Source: Jiangella alkaliphila (GTDB lineage: Bacteria; Actinomycetota; Actinomycetes; Jiangellales; Jiangellaceae). Taken from it: a stretch of 64,000 nt of DNA. Positions 1 through 8,345 of the stretch are shown here, piece after piece. Numbering within the stretch: position 1 is the first letter of the stretch; the number at the start of each line of letters is the position of its first letter. The notes under the pieces were generated by a model, which ran no database searches, had not been told where the DNA came from, and saw nothing but the letters and a program-made list of their open reading frames with translations. Where the stretch lies: NCBI RefSeq assembly GCF_900105925.1, contig NZ_LT629791.1:1736001-1800000 (forward strand). Direction: 5' to 3'. The position numbers and the translations under genes were made by a program.

Positions 1-2
1 TC

Positions 3-212
3 GAGGGGTCCAGCGACGACGGCGCCGGCGACGCCTACGCCGCGATCACCGGGGGCGCGTTCACTGAGGCGACCGATGTTGGCGCGCAGCGCATCGCGAC
101 GGCAGCGAACCTGGCCGTCGAGCAGTGGATCCGCGCCGCGGTCACCGGCACCTTCACCTCGGTCGACCTGGCCGTGGTGGTCGTCGTGAACGAGACGGCG
201 GTGGTGTTCTGA
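3..212 (+). CDS. Phage structural protein, C-terminal fragment (cut by window start)
   Basis: An open frame runs in from the window edge and stops with TGA at 210-212, leaving about 69 residues. The visible part contains a helix-like Ala-rich stretch (ATAANLAVEQWIRAAV) and ends with a hydrophobic Val-rich strand (DLAVVVVVNETAVVF). It overlaps the next gene by one base in a TGATG junction, so it belongs to the late operon. By position, between the unseen head genes and the tail genes, it is probably a head-tail joining or other structural protein; the family cannot be named from this fragment. Confidence 0.6.
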   Translation, partial: EGSSDDGAGDAYAAITGGAFTEATDVGAQRIATAANLAVEQWIRAAVTGTFTSVDLAVVVVVNETAVVF

Positions 213-667
213 TGCAGCAGCGGCCCATCAACATCATCGACCCGAAGCTGCCGGCGGCCGCGATGAAGACCTACGCCGTCATCGCCAACCCGCAGACACA
301 CTTCCGTGCGGGCACCTGCGAGGAGGCCGGGTGTCTGGCGTTCCGGCACGGCTGGGCGACGGCCGTCGACCAGCGCACCGAGCTCGGTCAGCGCCAGGCC
401 GCCTACATCCGCACCCGGTCGGGTCGGGCGTTCACCGAGGACGTGGACGCGCTGGGCCGGGTGACGTTCACGTTCCTGCCCGGGCAGCCGTGCTTCACCG
501 AGCACCGGGTCCGGCTGGAGCGTGAGCCGCTGTACGTCGTCCGCGGTGGCGACTTCCGAGGCAACCCGCGCGGCACCCGCCCGCGGGTGCACACGTCCGC
601 GGCCTCGTTCGTGGACGACTTCGCCAGCCACCAGCAGGGGCTGGCCGACCGACTGGAAAGGGGCTGA
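212..667 (+). CDS. Conserved actinophage late-operon protein (tail/neck region, function unknown)
   Basis: 151 residues starting at the ATG in the TGATG overlap with the upstream gene; the frame remains open upstream to an ATG at 125, but the coupled start gives the conserved N terminus (MQQRPINIIDPKLP). It contains THFRAGTCEEAGC, FTFLPGQPCF, YVVRGGDFRGNPRG and a C-terminal helix VDDFASHQQGLADRLERG. I recognise this arrangement as a family common in actinobacterial phages and prophages, next to head-tail joining genes, but without an assigned biochemical role. The two Cys spaced by seven residues near position 38 may matter for folding. Function is inferred only from neighbours. Confidence 0.75.
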   Translation: MQQRPINIIDPKLPAAAMKTYAVIANPQTHFRAGTCEEAGCLAFRHGWATAVDQRTELGQRQAAYIRTRSGRAFTEDVDALGRVTFTFLPGQPCFTEHRVRLEREPLYVVRGGDFRGNPRGTRPRVHTSAASFVDDFASHQQGLADRLERG

Positions 668-669
668 CC

Positions 670-1188
670 ATGGCCAACGCCCTGACGCCCCGACTCTGCG
701 CGTGCGGCTGCGGCGAGTACGCCGCCGTCGATCAGCGCCGCAACCGCGTCAGCCGATTCATCAGCGGCCACAACGCCCGGCTGAGTCACCCGATGTCGGG
801 ACGCCATCACACGGAAGAGGTCAGGGCCCGGCTGGCGTCGTACACCGGTGAGCGAGCGTCGGCCTACAAGCACGGGTGGTCGCGGACGCCCACCTACAAG
901 ACCTGGCAGTCGATGCTGGGCCGGGTCGACGACCGGCGCAACGCCAGCTATCCGCTGTACGGCGGCCGCGGCATCACGGTCTGTGACCGGTGGCGCACCT
1001 TCGAGAACTTCCTCGCCGACATGGGCGAGCGACCCGCCGGGATGACCCTCGACCGCATCGACAGCGACGGGAACTACACGCCCGGCAACTGCCGCTGGGC
1101 CACCAGGAAGGAACAGAACGCGAACCAGCGCGACCCCGGCGGCTGGAACACCCGTCGCCGCAACATGGAAAAGGAGACGGCGCAATGA
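670..1188 (+). CDS. HNH-type homing endonuclease with NUMOD3-like motif
   Basis: 172 residues. The N-terminal part has clustered Cys (LCACGCGEY, residues 9-17), resembling a zinc knuckle, followed by PMSGRHHTEEVRARLAS (41-57), which matches the NUMOD3 DNA-binding motif of intron and free-standing homing endonucleases. The C-terminal half carries the signature YPLYGGRGITVCDRW (94-108), GMTLDRIDSDGNY (124-136) and NCRWATRKEQNANQR (140-154), known from phage HNH/AP2-like nucleases. It is wedged between two structural genes: its start lies 2 bp after the preceding stop and its stop overlaps the next ATG (ATGA). It is most likely a mobile nuclease gene that inserted in the tail operon and spreads itself by cutting alleles that lack it. 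A virion role is unlikely. Confidence 0.8.
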   Translation: MANALTPRLCACGCGEYAAVDQRRNRVSRFISGHNARLSHPMSGRHHTEEVRARLASYTGERASAYKHGWSRTPTYKTWQSMLGRVDDRRNASYPLYGGRGITVCDRWRTFENFLADMGERPAGMTLDRIDSDGNYTPGNCRWATRKEQNANQRDPGGWNTRRRNMEKETAQ

Positions 1189-1598
1189 AGGAAACCGGGC
1201 TGGGGTGGACCACGCTCGACGTCGACGACGCCGCCGGCACCCCGCAGGACATCCGCAACGACGTCACGAACTTCAACTTCGCCACCCCGCGGGGGGTGCA
1301 GGACGTCACCGGCATCGACAAGTCGGCGTTCGAGCGGCTGCTGCTGCTCGCCGACTTCTCGATCACCCTGAACGGGGTGTTCAACGACGCCGCCTCGGAC
1401 GCCTCGCACATGGTGCTGCGGACGGTGCCGTCGACGTCGGTGGCGCGGACGACGACCATCGTCATCTCGGGCCAGTCGCTGCCCGTCGAGGCGCTGTACA
1501 CCGACTACGCGCTGACCCGCAACGCCGACGGCTCGCTCACCTGGACCGCGCCGGGTGTGCTCGCCAACGGCGCGGTCCCGACCTGGGCGACGGCCTGA
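1185..1598 (+). CDS. Phage major tail (tube) protein
   Basis: 137 residues. The start is the ATG that overlaps the preceding stop (ATGA). The sequence (GLGWTTLDVDD, DIRNDVTNFNFATPRGVQDVTG, LLLLADFSITLNGVFN, TTIVISGQSLPVEALYTDY, GSLTWTAPGVLANG) matches the tube-forming major tail protein recurring in actinobacterial siphophages: a compact beta-rich protein containing an insertion-like loop, which polymerises around the tape measure. It is followed at once by a strong hairpin, as expected for the most highly expressed tail gene. The assignment rests on family resemblance and on position just before the tail chaperone and tape measure genes. Confidence 0.75.
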   Translation: MKETGLGWTTLDVDDAAGTPQDIRNDVTNFNFATPRGVQDVTGIDKSAFERLLLLADFSITLNGVFNDAASDASHMVLRTVPSTSVARTTTIVISGQSLPVEALYTDYALTRNADGSLTWTAPGVLANGAVPTWATA

Positions 1599-1613
1599 CC
1601 CACTGACGGGCGC

Positions 1614-1640
1614 GGCGGCCGGCCGGGCATCCCGGCCGCC
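1614..1640 (+). terminator. Hairpin after the major tail gene
   Basis: Perfect 9-bp arms GGCGGCCGG (1614-1622) and CCGGCCGCC (1632-1640) around a 9-nt loop, 15 bp after the major tail protein stop and before the chaperone gene. There is no clear U-tract. It probably attenuates transcription or protects the 3' end, keeping downstream tail genes at lower dose than the tube protein. Confidence 0.55.
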
Positions 1641-1675
1641 GTGACCCTGCCTGTACCTGAGAGGGGAGCCTCACC

Positions 1676-2074
1676 ATGGGCTTCGAGGTCAACCTGACCA
1701 CGCTTCGGCTGCGGTTCACCGACCCGTCGTTCGACGGTGCGCAGGTCACCGTGCGCATGGTCGACGGCGACACCCTGGCTGCGGCCGCCGAGCTGAAGGA
1801 CGTGGACATCGCCACGGTCAGCCCGGACATGCTCAAGCAGCTGCTCGACGGGTTCGCCGACGCGCTGATCGATTGGAACCTCGAGATCAAGGGTCGCCGG
1901 GTCAACCCGACCCGCGCCGGTCTTCGCAAGTTCGACGTCCTGTTCCAGCTCGAGCTGGTCAAGGCGTGGCTGTCCTCCTACGGCGAGGTGCTCGAGGCGT
2001 TGAAGGCCGCCGGCCAGGAGGCGGCGGAGCTCGAGTCCACGCTGAAGGTGGCGCCGCTGACGCACCAGCCGTAA
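1676..2074 (+). CDS. Tail assembly chaperone
   Basis: 132 residues, ATG preceded by GAGAGGGGAG. It lies immediately upstream of the tape measure gene, the invariant position of siphophage tail assembly chaperones (lambda gpG role: coats the tape measure during tail assembly, absent from mature virions). The sequence is mostly helical and charged (ELKDVDIATVSPDMLKQLLDGFADALIDW, then RRVNPTRAGLRKFDVLFQLELVKAW). Many relatives make a second, frameshifted product; here only about 40 bp separate this stop from the tape measure start. A -1 frame remains open to 2118, but I see no canonical slippery heptamer. Function is inferred from position and composition. Confidence 0.65.
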   Translation: MGFEVNLTTLRLRFTDPSFDGAQVTVRMVDGDTLAAAAELKDVDIATVSPDMLKQLLDGFADALIDWNLEIKGRRVNPTRAGLRKFDVLFQLELVKAWLSSYGEVLEALKAAGQEAAELESTLKVAPLTHQP

Positions 2075-2114
2075 CCGGCACACCGACACCGACGGCGGGG
2101 AGGAGGCGGGCGGC

Positions 2115-4826
2115 GTGACCAACGTCATCGACATCGAGATCACCGGCAAGGACAACTCCAAGGCCGCGGTCACGTCGGCCACCCAGACCACCGACAAGCT
2201 CGGCCAGTCGACCAAGCGCGTCGGGGAGATCGCCACCGGCATCCTCGCCGCCGGCACCTTCCAGGCCATCGGGCAGGCCGTCACCAACTTCTTCAAGGGC
2301 GCCATCACCGGCGCCCGTGAGTCGGAGAAGGTGATGGCCACCACCAAGCAGATCATCGAGGCGACCGGTGGTGCCGCCCGCGTGTCCGCAGAGGAGGTGG
2401 CCAACCTCGCCGGCGCGATCTCGAAGAAGACCGGCGTCGACGACGAGGCGATCCAGACCGGCGCCAATCTGCTGTTGACCTTCAAGAACGTGAAGAACGA
2501 GGCGGGCGAGGGCGCCGACGTCTTCGACCGCGCCACCGCGGCGGCGGTCGACCTGTCCGCCGCCGGCTTCGGCTCCATCGACTCCGCCTCGAAGATGCTG
2601 GGCAAGGCGCTCAACGACCCCGTCGCCGGGCTCACCGCGCTGAACAAGGCGGGCGTGACGTTCACCGCGCAGCAGAAGGAACAGATCAAGGCGATGGTCG
2701 AGTCGGGCGACGTGCTCGGCGCCCAGAAGATCATCCTGGAGGAGATCGAGTCCCAGGTCGGCGGCACCGCAGAGGCTCAGGCCACCGCCGCGGACAAGGC
2801 CAAGGTCGCCTACGGGAACCTGCAGGAGTCCATCGGCGCGCTGCTGCTGCCCGCGCTGAACGCGCTGGCCACTGCCGGAGCTGCCGCCGCGGACTGGCTG
2901 GGGAGCCTGCCCGGCCCGGCGCAGGCGGTCGCTGTGGCGGTCGGCACCGCCGGCGCGGCGTTCCTGCTCCTGGCCCCCCGGGTCATCGCCGCACGGGCCG
3001 CTCTGGCCGCGTTCAGGGCGGAGTCCCCGCGGGCCGCCGGCGCGATCGGCGCGGTAGCCAAGGCCGCCGGCGGGCTGATGGTCATCAGTGCCGCGCTGCC
3101 GTTCCTCGACGACGCCGCCGGGCTGATCGAGAACATCGGCCGCTCCGGCGAGGCGTCGGTGTCCGGGCTGGGCGCGGCGCAGCAGGCGCTCGCCGAGTAC
3201 ACCGCCGGCGGGTCGGCGAACATCGATGCCCTGGTCGGGCATGTCCACAACCTGAACAGCGGGTGGGACCAGAACGCGTTGCGTGTGATCGGGCTGAAGG
3301 ACACCCTCGGTGGCGCCGAGCAGGACTTCAGGAACATCTCCGACGCGCTGGCCGCGATGGTCGCTGCCGGCCAGGCCGACCAGGCGGAGGAGACCTACGG
3401 CCGGATCCGCGAGCAGCTGATCGACGCCGGCGCGAACGCCGACGACGTCGACCGGGCGTTCTCCTCCGTCATCGACGCGCTCGCCGGCGCCGAGGCTCAG
3501 GCCGTCAACACCGCGGCCGCCACCGACGAGCTGGCCGGGGCGTCGAAGCTGGCCGGCGACAACGCCGCGATGCAGGCGGAGAAGCTCGAAGAGCTGGCCG
3601 GGCAGGCCACCACTGCGGCCGAGGGGATCCTCGCGCTGCGTGACGCCAACCGCGGCGTCGCTGAGGCGTTCGCCACCGCCACCGAGACGATCGCCGCGAA
3701 CGGCGAGACGGTGGACATCAACACCGAGGCCGGCCGCGCCAACCAGGAGGCCGTCGACAACCTGGCCGGCGCGCACCTGGGCCTGATCCAGAAGCTGATC
3801 GACGAGAAGAAGCCGACCGAGGACGTGTCGTCGGCGATGGAGACCATGCGTGCCCAGGTGCGTGAGGCCGGCCTCGCCGCGGGCATGACGGAGGAGGACG
3901 TCGAGGGGCTCATCACCGACCTGCTGCAGGTGCCGGGCGACTACGTCGCGCGGGTGGAGGCGGCGAAGACGAAAGAGGCCCAGGATCGTGTCGCCGGGGT
4001 GCAGCGGTTCCTCGACAACTTCGAGGGCACGTACACGGCGAACGCGCAGGCGCACGCCGACAGCCGCTCCATCAACAACGCCAACGCCGCGATCAACAAC
4101 GCCGCCCGCAACCGGTCGTCGACCATCTACGTGCAGACCGCGTTCGCCGGCGGGCCGCTGTCCCCGGACTACCTCGCCACCGGCGGCAACGTCGGCGGCG
4201 TCGGCGCTCGTCAGACCGCGGCGACCGGGGGTGCGCGCGGCGGCGCCAACGTCATGGTCGGTGAGCTGGGGCCGGAGCTGGTGGAGCTGCCGTTCGGTAC
4301 GCGGGTGGTGCCGTCCGGGCAGTCGCAGGCCCGCAGCAGCGGCGGCGCGCCGGGCTACAACCCGCGGCCGGGGAGCACGCCGGGTGAGGCCGGCCTGCTG
4401 ATGGCGATGGAAGAGCTGCTGGCGAAGATGCTGGGGAAGGGCACCTATTACGAGGACTTCACCTGGAAACAGGCGTCCGGGAATATGAACGCCTGGAACG
4501 ACCAGATCATGCACCTGATGGACCTCTCGGGATTCAATGCGCACTGGTCGGACCGGGACGCCAACGCGGCGTGGTTGAAGAAGCAGATCGCCTTGATGAA
4601 GGCGGAGTGGACGAACCTCGAGGACCTGCCGGAGTACGAGGGCCCGCCGCTCGGCGGTGGCGGCGGTGGAGGTGGTGGCGGGGGCGGCGTCTCGCAGAGG
4701 ATCGTGCTGGAGTTCCGCTCGTCGGGGTCGGCGGTCGATGACCTGGTGGTTGAGCTGCTGCGCAAGTACATCCGGGTGCGGGGCGGGAACGTGCAGCTGG
4801 TGCTGGGGACGGGGCGTGCGCGATGA
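2115..4826 (+). CDS. Tail tape measure protein
   Basis: 903 residues, GTG start with GGGGAGGAGG upstream. It is the longest gene of the tail module, as expected of the protein whose length sets tail length. The N terminus resembles the TP901-type core (DIEITGKDNSKAAVTSATQTT, then KRVGEIATGILAAGTFQAIGQAVTNF). A hydrophobic segment near residues 262-290 (PAQAVAVAVGTAGAAFLLLAP) could enter the membrane during DNA ejection. The remainder is Ala-rich and helical, with a Gly-rich patch near 685-715. A run of about 12 Gly near residue 850 forms a flexible hinge to a short C-terminal strand-helix domain. It overlaps the next gene by 4 bp. Confidence 0.9.
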   Translation: MTNVIDIEITGKDNSKAAVTSATQTTDKLGQSTKRVGEIATGILAAGTFQAIGQAVTNFFKGAITGARESEKVMATTKQIIEATGGAARVSAEEVANLAGAISKKTGVDDEAIQTGANLLLTFKNVKNEAGEGADVFDRATAAAVDLSAAGFGSIDSASKMLGKALNDPVAGLTALNKAGVTFTAQQKEQIKAMVESGDVLGAQKIILEEIESQVGGTAEAQATAADKAKVAYGNLQESIGALLLPALNALATAGAAAADWLGSLPGPAQAVAVAVGTAGAAFLLLAPRVIAARAALAAFRAESPRAAGAIGAVAKAAGGLMVISAALPFLDDAAGLIENIGRSGEASVSGLGAAQQALAEYTAGGSANIDALVGHVHNLNSGWDQNALRVIGLKDTLGGAEQDFRNISDALAAMVAAGQADQAEETYGRIREQLIDAGANADDVDRAFSSVIDALAGAEAQAVNTAAATDELAGASKLAGDNAAMQAEKLEELAGQATTAAEGILALRDANRGVAEAFATATETIAANGETVDINTEAGRANQEAVDNLAGAHLGLIQKLIDEKKPTEDVSSAMETMRAQVREAGLAAGMTEEDVEGLITDLLQVPGDYVARVEAAKTKEAQDRVAGVQRFLDNFEGTYTANAQAHADSRSINNANAAINNAARNRSSTIYVQTAFAGGPLSPDYLATGGNVGGVGARQTAATGGARGGANVMVGELGPELVELPFGTRVVPSGQSQARSSGGAPGYNPRPGSTPGEAGLLMAMEELLAKMLGKGTYYEDFTWKQASGNMNAWNDQIMHLMDLSGFNAHWSDRDANAAWLKKQIALMKAEWTNLEDLPEYEGPPLGGGGGGGGGGGGVSQRIVLEFRSSGSAVDDLVVELLRKYIRVRGGNVQLVLGTGRAR

Positions 4827-6973
4827 CGTTCCCGGATACGCCGTTGCCGATCACGGTCGAGTTGTTCTACGACGGTGTGTGGAATGCGATCGACCCGGGC
4901 CTGGTGTATCGGCGCGATTCGATCGTCATTACTCGCGGCCGCACCAATGAGGACAATTCCGGGATTCTCGAATCCCGCTGCACGATGAGCATCAACAACC
5001 GTGACGGGCAATTCAGCCCGCGCAATCCGGTCGGCCCGCTGTACGGGAAGATCGCGCGCAATTCGCGGATCCGGGTGACGGTGACCACGCCTGACACGAC
5101 CGAGCGGATCCGGTTCACCGGCGAGGTGGCGGCGTGGCCGCAGGAGTGGGACACCACCGGCACGGACGTGTGGGTGCCGATCGAGGCGTCCGGCGTGACG
5201 CGCCGGCTCGGCGCCGGCAACGAGGTGCAGCTGTCGTCGTTCCGCCAGTTCATGATCGACGCACAGTCGTCGCTCCCGGACAACTACTGGCCGCTCGATG
5301 CGGAGTCCGGGATCACCCGGTCGTTCAACGTCACCAGCGACGGCGTCATCGGGGTGAAGCCGTTCGCCCCGGCCGGCCTGGGCTACGTCCGCTTCGGTGA
5401 GGGTGACCTGGCCCCGCTGCCGAACGGTGCGGAGATCGGCGGGTCGCCGTCCGGGTACAGCGCCACCTGCACGGTCGGCATCGACAACACGCAGATCGCG
5501 ATGGACTTCGTGTTCAAGTCCGAGAAGCTCGGCCGGCTGCGGATCTCCATCGGCAAGTCGACCGGCGCGTCGACGCGCTGGAGCATCCTGCTGCGCGGCA
5601 ACACCAACGACAACGACGTCGGCCTGGCGCTCGGCATCGACGTCAACCCGTTCGCCCACTCCGGTGTGCTCCCCGAGCTGTCTGACGGCACGGTGCACCA
5701 CGTGCGCATGGTGCTCTTCCAGGACGGCAGCGACGTCGACTACACCGTGTATGTGGACGGGGTGTCGCGGCTGTCCGGCACCCGCAGCAGCGAGGTGCTG
5801 CCCGACACGGGCGACGTGAAGGTCGACTACGACCAGGACGAGATGGACTACGGCGGCGCCCCGCTGGCGCTGGGCCACTTCTGCGTGTTCGTGTTCGCCA
5901 CCGAGCCGGACATCGACGAGACGATGCTGGCGTTCCGGCAGTACGCCGGCGAGACCGCCGGGCGCCGGATGGAGCGGCTGTGCGGTGAGCACGGCCTGAC
6001 GTTCAGCGCCGTCGGCGACCTCGACGCGACCGTCGTGATGGGTCCCCAGGGCGCGGGCGGCCTGACGGCGGCGCTCATCGACGCCGCGACCGCGGACGGC
6101 GGCCTGCTGTTCGAGCCGGCCGACGCGCTCGGCTACGCCTACCGCACCCGCGAGGACCTGTACAACCAGGCGGCCGCGCTCGAGCTGGACTACTCCGACG
6201 GCGTGCTGTCGGAGGTGCCGACCGCGATCGAGGACGACTCGTTCACCCTCAACGACGTGACCGCGTCGTCGCCTGGGGGCGGGTCGGCGCGGGCGGTGCT
6301 GGAGTCCGGGCCGATGTCCGTCCAGGACCCGCCTGACGGGGTCAGCCGCTACCAGGGGAGCATCAGCCGCAACGTCCTCAGCGACGGCACCCTCGCCGAC
6401 CAGGCGGGGTGGGCGCTGCACCTGGGCACGATCGACGAGCCGCGGTTCCCGGCGATCGCGCTGAACCTGGCGCGGCCACTGATCGCCGGCGACGACGCGT
6501 TGACCGCGGCGATCGCCGAGCTCGGCTTCGGTGACCTGGTGTCGCTGGTGAACCTGCCGGTGTGGGTGCCCGGCGACGCGCTGCAGCTGGTGCTCGGGTA
6601 CGCCGAGCTGCTGTCGAACTTCGAGTGGCAGGTGCGGGTCAACGGCCGCCCCGGGTCGGCGTTCACCGTCGCCGACACCGACGTCGACCGGTACGACGCG
6701 ATCGCCAGCGCGCTCGCGTCCGGCGTGAACAGCACCGCCACCACGCTGTCGGTGGCCGACGACTGGGACGCCGGGGTCTCGCTGTGGAGCACCGACGACG
6801 CCGTGGTCCCGTTCGACATCGGCATCGGCGGTGAGCAGATGACGGTGTCGGACATCTCCGGTACCACCAGCCCGCAGACGTTCACCGTCACCCGGTCGGT
6901 CAACGGTGTGGTGAAGAGCCACGCGACCGGCGCCAAGGTTCAGCTCTGGAAGACCCCGAGGTACGCGCTATGA
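4823..6973 (+). CDS. Minor tail protein with LamG/concanavalin-like domain
   Basis: 716 residues, starting in an ATGA overlap with the tape measure gene. The N-terminal ~130 residues (ITVELFYDGVWNAID, CTMSINNRDGQFSPRNP, RIRFTGEVAAWPQEWD) look like the baseplate/distal tail fold of actinophage minor tail proteins. A middle region (about 150-350), with PDNYWPLDAESG and GTVHHVRMVLFQDGSDVDYTVYVDGVSR, has the pattern of a LamG/concanavalin A-like jelly roll, often sugar-binding. The C-terminal third resembles a phage spike or baseplate extension. It probably sits at the tail tip and helps recognise the cell surface. Assignment is by motif pattern and position. Confidence 0.75.
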   Translation: MTFPDTPLPITVELFYDGVWNAIDPGLVYRRDSIVITRGRTNEDNSGILESRCTMSINNRDGQFSPRNPVGPLYGKIARNSRIRVTVTTPDTTERIRFTGEVAAWPQEWDTTGTDVWVPIEASGVTRRLGAGNEVQLSSFRQFMIDAQSSLPDNYWPLDAESGITRSFNVTSDGVIGVKPFAPAGLGYVRFGEGDLAPLPNGAEIGGSPSGYSATCTVGIDNTQIAMDFVFKSEKLGRLRISIGKSTGASTRWSILLRGNTNDNDVGLALGIDVNPFAHSGVLPELSDGTVHHVRMVLFQDGSDVDYTVYVDGVSRLSGTRSSEVLPDTGDVKVDYDQDEMDYGGAPLALGHFCVFVFATEPDIDETMLAFRQYAGETAGRRMERLCGEHGLTFSAVGDLDATVVMGPQGAGGLTAALIDAATADGGLLFEPADALGYAYRTREDLYNQAAALELDYSDGVLSEVPTAIEDDSFTLNDVTASSPGGGSARAVLESGPMSVQDPPDGVSRYQGSISRNVLSDGTLADQAGWALHLGTIDEPRFPAIALNLARPLIAGDDALTAAIAELGFGDLVSLVNLPVWVPGDALQLVLGYAELLSNFEWQVRVNGRPGSAFTVADTDVDRYDAIASALASGVNSTATTLSVADDWDAGVSLWSTDDAVVPFDIGIGGEQMTVSDISGTTSPQTFTVTRSVNGVVKSHATGAKVQLWKTPRYAL

Positions 6974-7650
6974 CCAGGCTCGCAGGCGACCCGATCACCG
7001 CCCCGCCGGCGGTGAACATCCAGGTGTTCACCAGCTCCGGCACCTGGAACAAGCCGGCCGGGATCCGCTACGCGTGGGTGCGGGTGCAGGGCGCCGGCGG
7101 CGGCGGGGGCGGCGCCGCGACGACGGCGGCCGCGCAGTCCGCGGTCGCTGGTGGTGGAGGTGGCGGCGGGTACGGCGAGGACTTCATCCCGGCGTCGTTG
7201 CTGTCCGCCACTGAGAGCGTGACCGTGGGCACCGGCGGCGGCGGCGCCACCGCGGGGAACAACGCGGGCAGCGCCGGCGGCGACTCGTCGTTCGGTTCGT
7301 TCATCACCGCGACCGGTGGTGGTGGCGGAAGCGGCTCCGCCTCGGTCGGCTCTGGCGGCGGCGCCGGCGGCACCGGCGGGTCGACGACGGGCGCGCTGGT
7401 GTCGACGCAGGGGTCCGACGGCACGTCCGGGCGGGGCGCGGCCGGGATCATCCGCACTGGCGGTGCGGGCGGGTCGTCGTTCTTCACTGGCCGGGCGCGT
7501 GACGCGGCGAGCGGTGTGGGCTCCGCCGGCGCGAATGCCGGCAACTTCGGCGGTGGCGGCACGGGCGGCCTGAACGCCGCCTCTCAGGGCACCGCCCGCG
7601 CCGGCGGCGACGGGTCCGGCGGCGTCGTCATCGTCATCTCGGTCCTCTGA
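6970..7650 (+). CDS. Glycine-rich tail adhesin, copy 1 of 3
   Basis: 226 residues, ATGA overlap with the minor tail gene. A short beta-type N terminus (NIQVFTSSGTWNKPAGIRYAWVRVQGAG) is followed by about 170 residues made largely of Gly runs separated by Ala/Ser, ending in a hydrophobic strand (GGVVIVISVL). The layout of SSGTW, WVRV, Gly stretches and a VIV end fits glycine-rich phage receptor-binding or fibre-tip domains, where Gly runs can pack as polyglycine-II helices and variable loops set receptor specificity. It is the first of three consecutive paralogs, suggesting that the phage displays several adhesin variants. Receptor unknown. Confidence 0.7.
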   Translation: MTRLAGDPITAPPAVNIQVFTSSGTWNKPAGIRYAWVRVQGAGGGGGGAATTAAAQSAVAGGGGGGGYGEDFIPASLLSATESVTVGTGGGGATAGNNAGSAGGDSSFGSFITATGGGGGSGSASVGSGGGAGGTGGSTTGALVSTQGSDGTSGRGAAGIIRTGGAGGSSFFTGRARDAASGVGSAGANAGNFGGGGTGGLNAASQGTARAGGDGSGGVVIVISVL

Positions 7651-7663
7651 GAGGGGGTTGCGC

Positions 7664-8338
7664 GTGGCTGTTGTGAAGGCGCCGGGGATGCCCCGCATCG
7701 AGACCATCACCGCGACCGGCACCTGGTACAAGCCGAACGGTGTGCGCGCCGTGTGGGTGCGCGTGATCGGTGGCGGAGGCGGCGGCGGTGGTGCGGAGTC
7801 GACCATCGCGGGGCAGGCCGCGGTCGCCGGTGGCGGCGGTGCCGGCGGCTACTCCGAGGAGCTCATCACCGCGGCGTCGCTCCCGGACGCGGTGTCGGTC
7901 GTGGTCGGGGTCGGTGGCGCGGGCGGGGCTGCGGGGCAGAACGCCGGCGGGGACGGTGAGTCGTCCAGCTTCGGCGCGTTCTGCACCGCCAACGGCGGCG
8001 GCGGTGGCCTGTCCCCGGCGTCGGCCACCGCGACGATTGGTGCCGGCGGCGCCGGCGGCGGCGCGTCCGGCGGGCACGTGAACTGTCACGGCGGCGACGG
8101 CGCGAACGGCCGCTCCGCCGCCGACGTGATCAACCAGCCCGGCTACGGCGGCGACAGCCAGCTCGCCCCGCCCGTGTACGGCCCGGACTTCTTCGTCGCC
8201 ACCTCCGAGGGTGCGCCCGGCATGTTCCCCGGCGGCGGCGGCGCCGGCGCGCAGAACGCCGGCGCGATCGCCGGTGCCGACGACAAGGCCGGCGGCGCCG
8301 GCGCGCCCGGCGTCGTCATCGTCATGAGCTGGATGTGA
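7664..8338 (+). CDS. Glycine-rich tail adhesin, copy 2 of 3
   Basis: About 224 residues from GTG 7664, chosen because GAGGGG lies 7 bp before it; a TTG at 7658 is too close to that site. The N terminus (RIETITATGTWYKPNGVRAVWVRVIGGG) aligns with copies 1 and 3. The body is again Gly-run based, and it ends GVVIVMSWM. The central loops differ (GHVNCHGGDGANGRS and QPGYGGDSQLAPPVYGPDF), which is what divergent receptor contacts would look like. Two Cys (in FCTANGG and NCHGG) are not shared with copy 1. Probably a tail-tip adhesin paralog. Confidence 0.7.
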   Translation: MAVVKAPGMPRIETITATGTWYKPNGVRAVWVRVIGGGGGGGGAESTIAGQAAVAGGGGAGGYSEELITAASLPDAVSVVVGVGGAGGAAGQNAGGDGESSSFGAFCTANGGGGGLSPASATATIGAGGAGGGASGGHVNCHGGDGANGRSAADVINQPGYGGDSQLAPPVYGPDFFVATSEGAPGMFPGGGGAGAQNAGAIAGADDKAGGAGAPGVVIVMSWM

Positions 8339-8345
8339 GGCGCTG

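Noticed and set aside
1873..2118. -1 frameshift extension of the tail chaperone into the tape measure start
   Set aside because: Frame is open, but I find no slippery heptamer and the gap to the tape measure gene is only 40 bp, too short for the usual second product.
1959..4544. 861-residue open frame antisense to the tape measure gene
   Set aside because: Composed almost wholly of Arg/Gly/Val/His from reading GC-rich codons backward, no domain; the + strand tape measure gene explains it.
4448..6922. 824-residue antisense frame opposite the minor tail gene
   Set aside because: Same GC-rich shadow signature and no ribosome site or recognisable motif.
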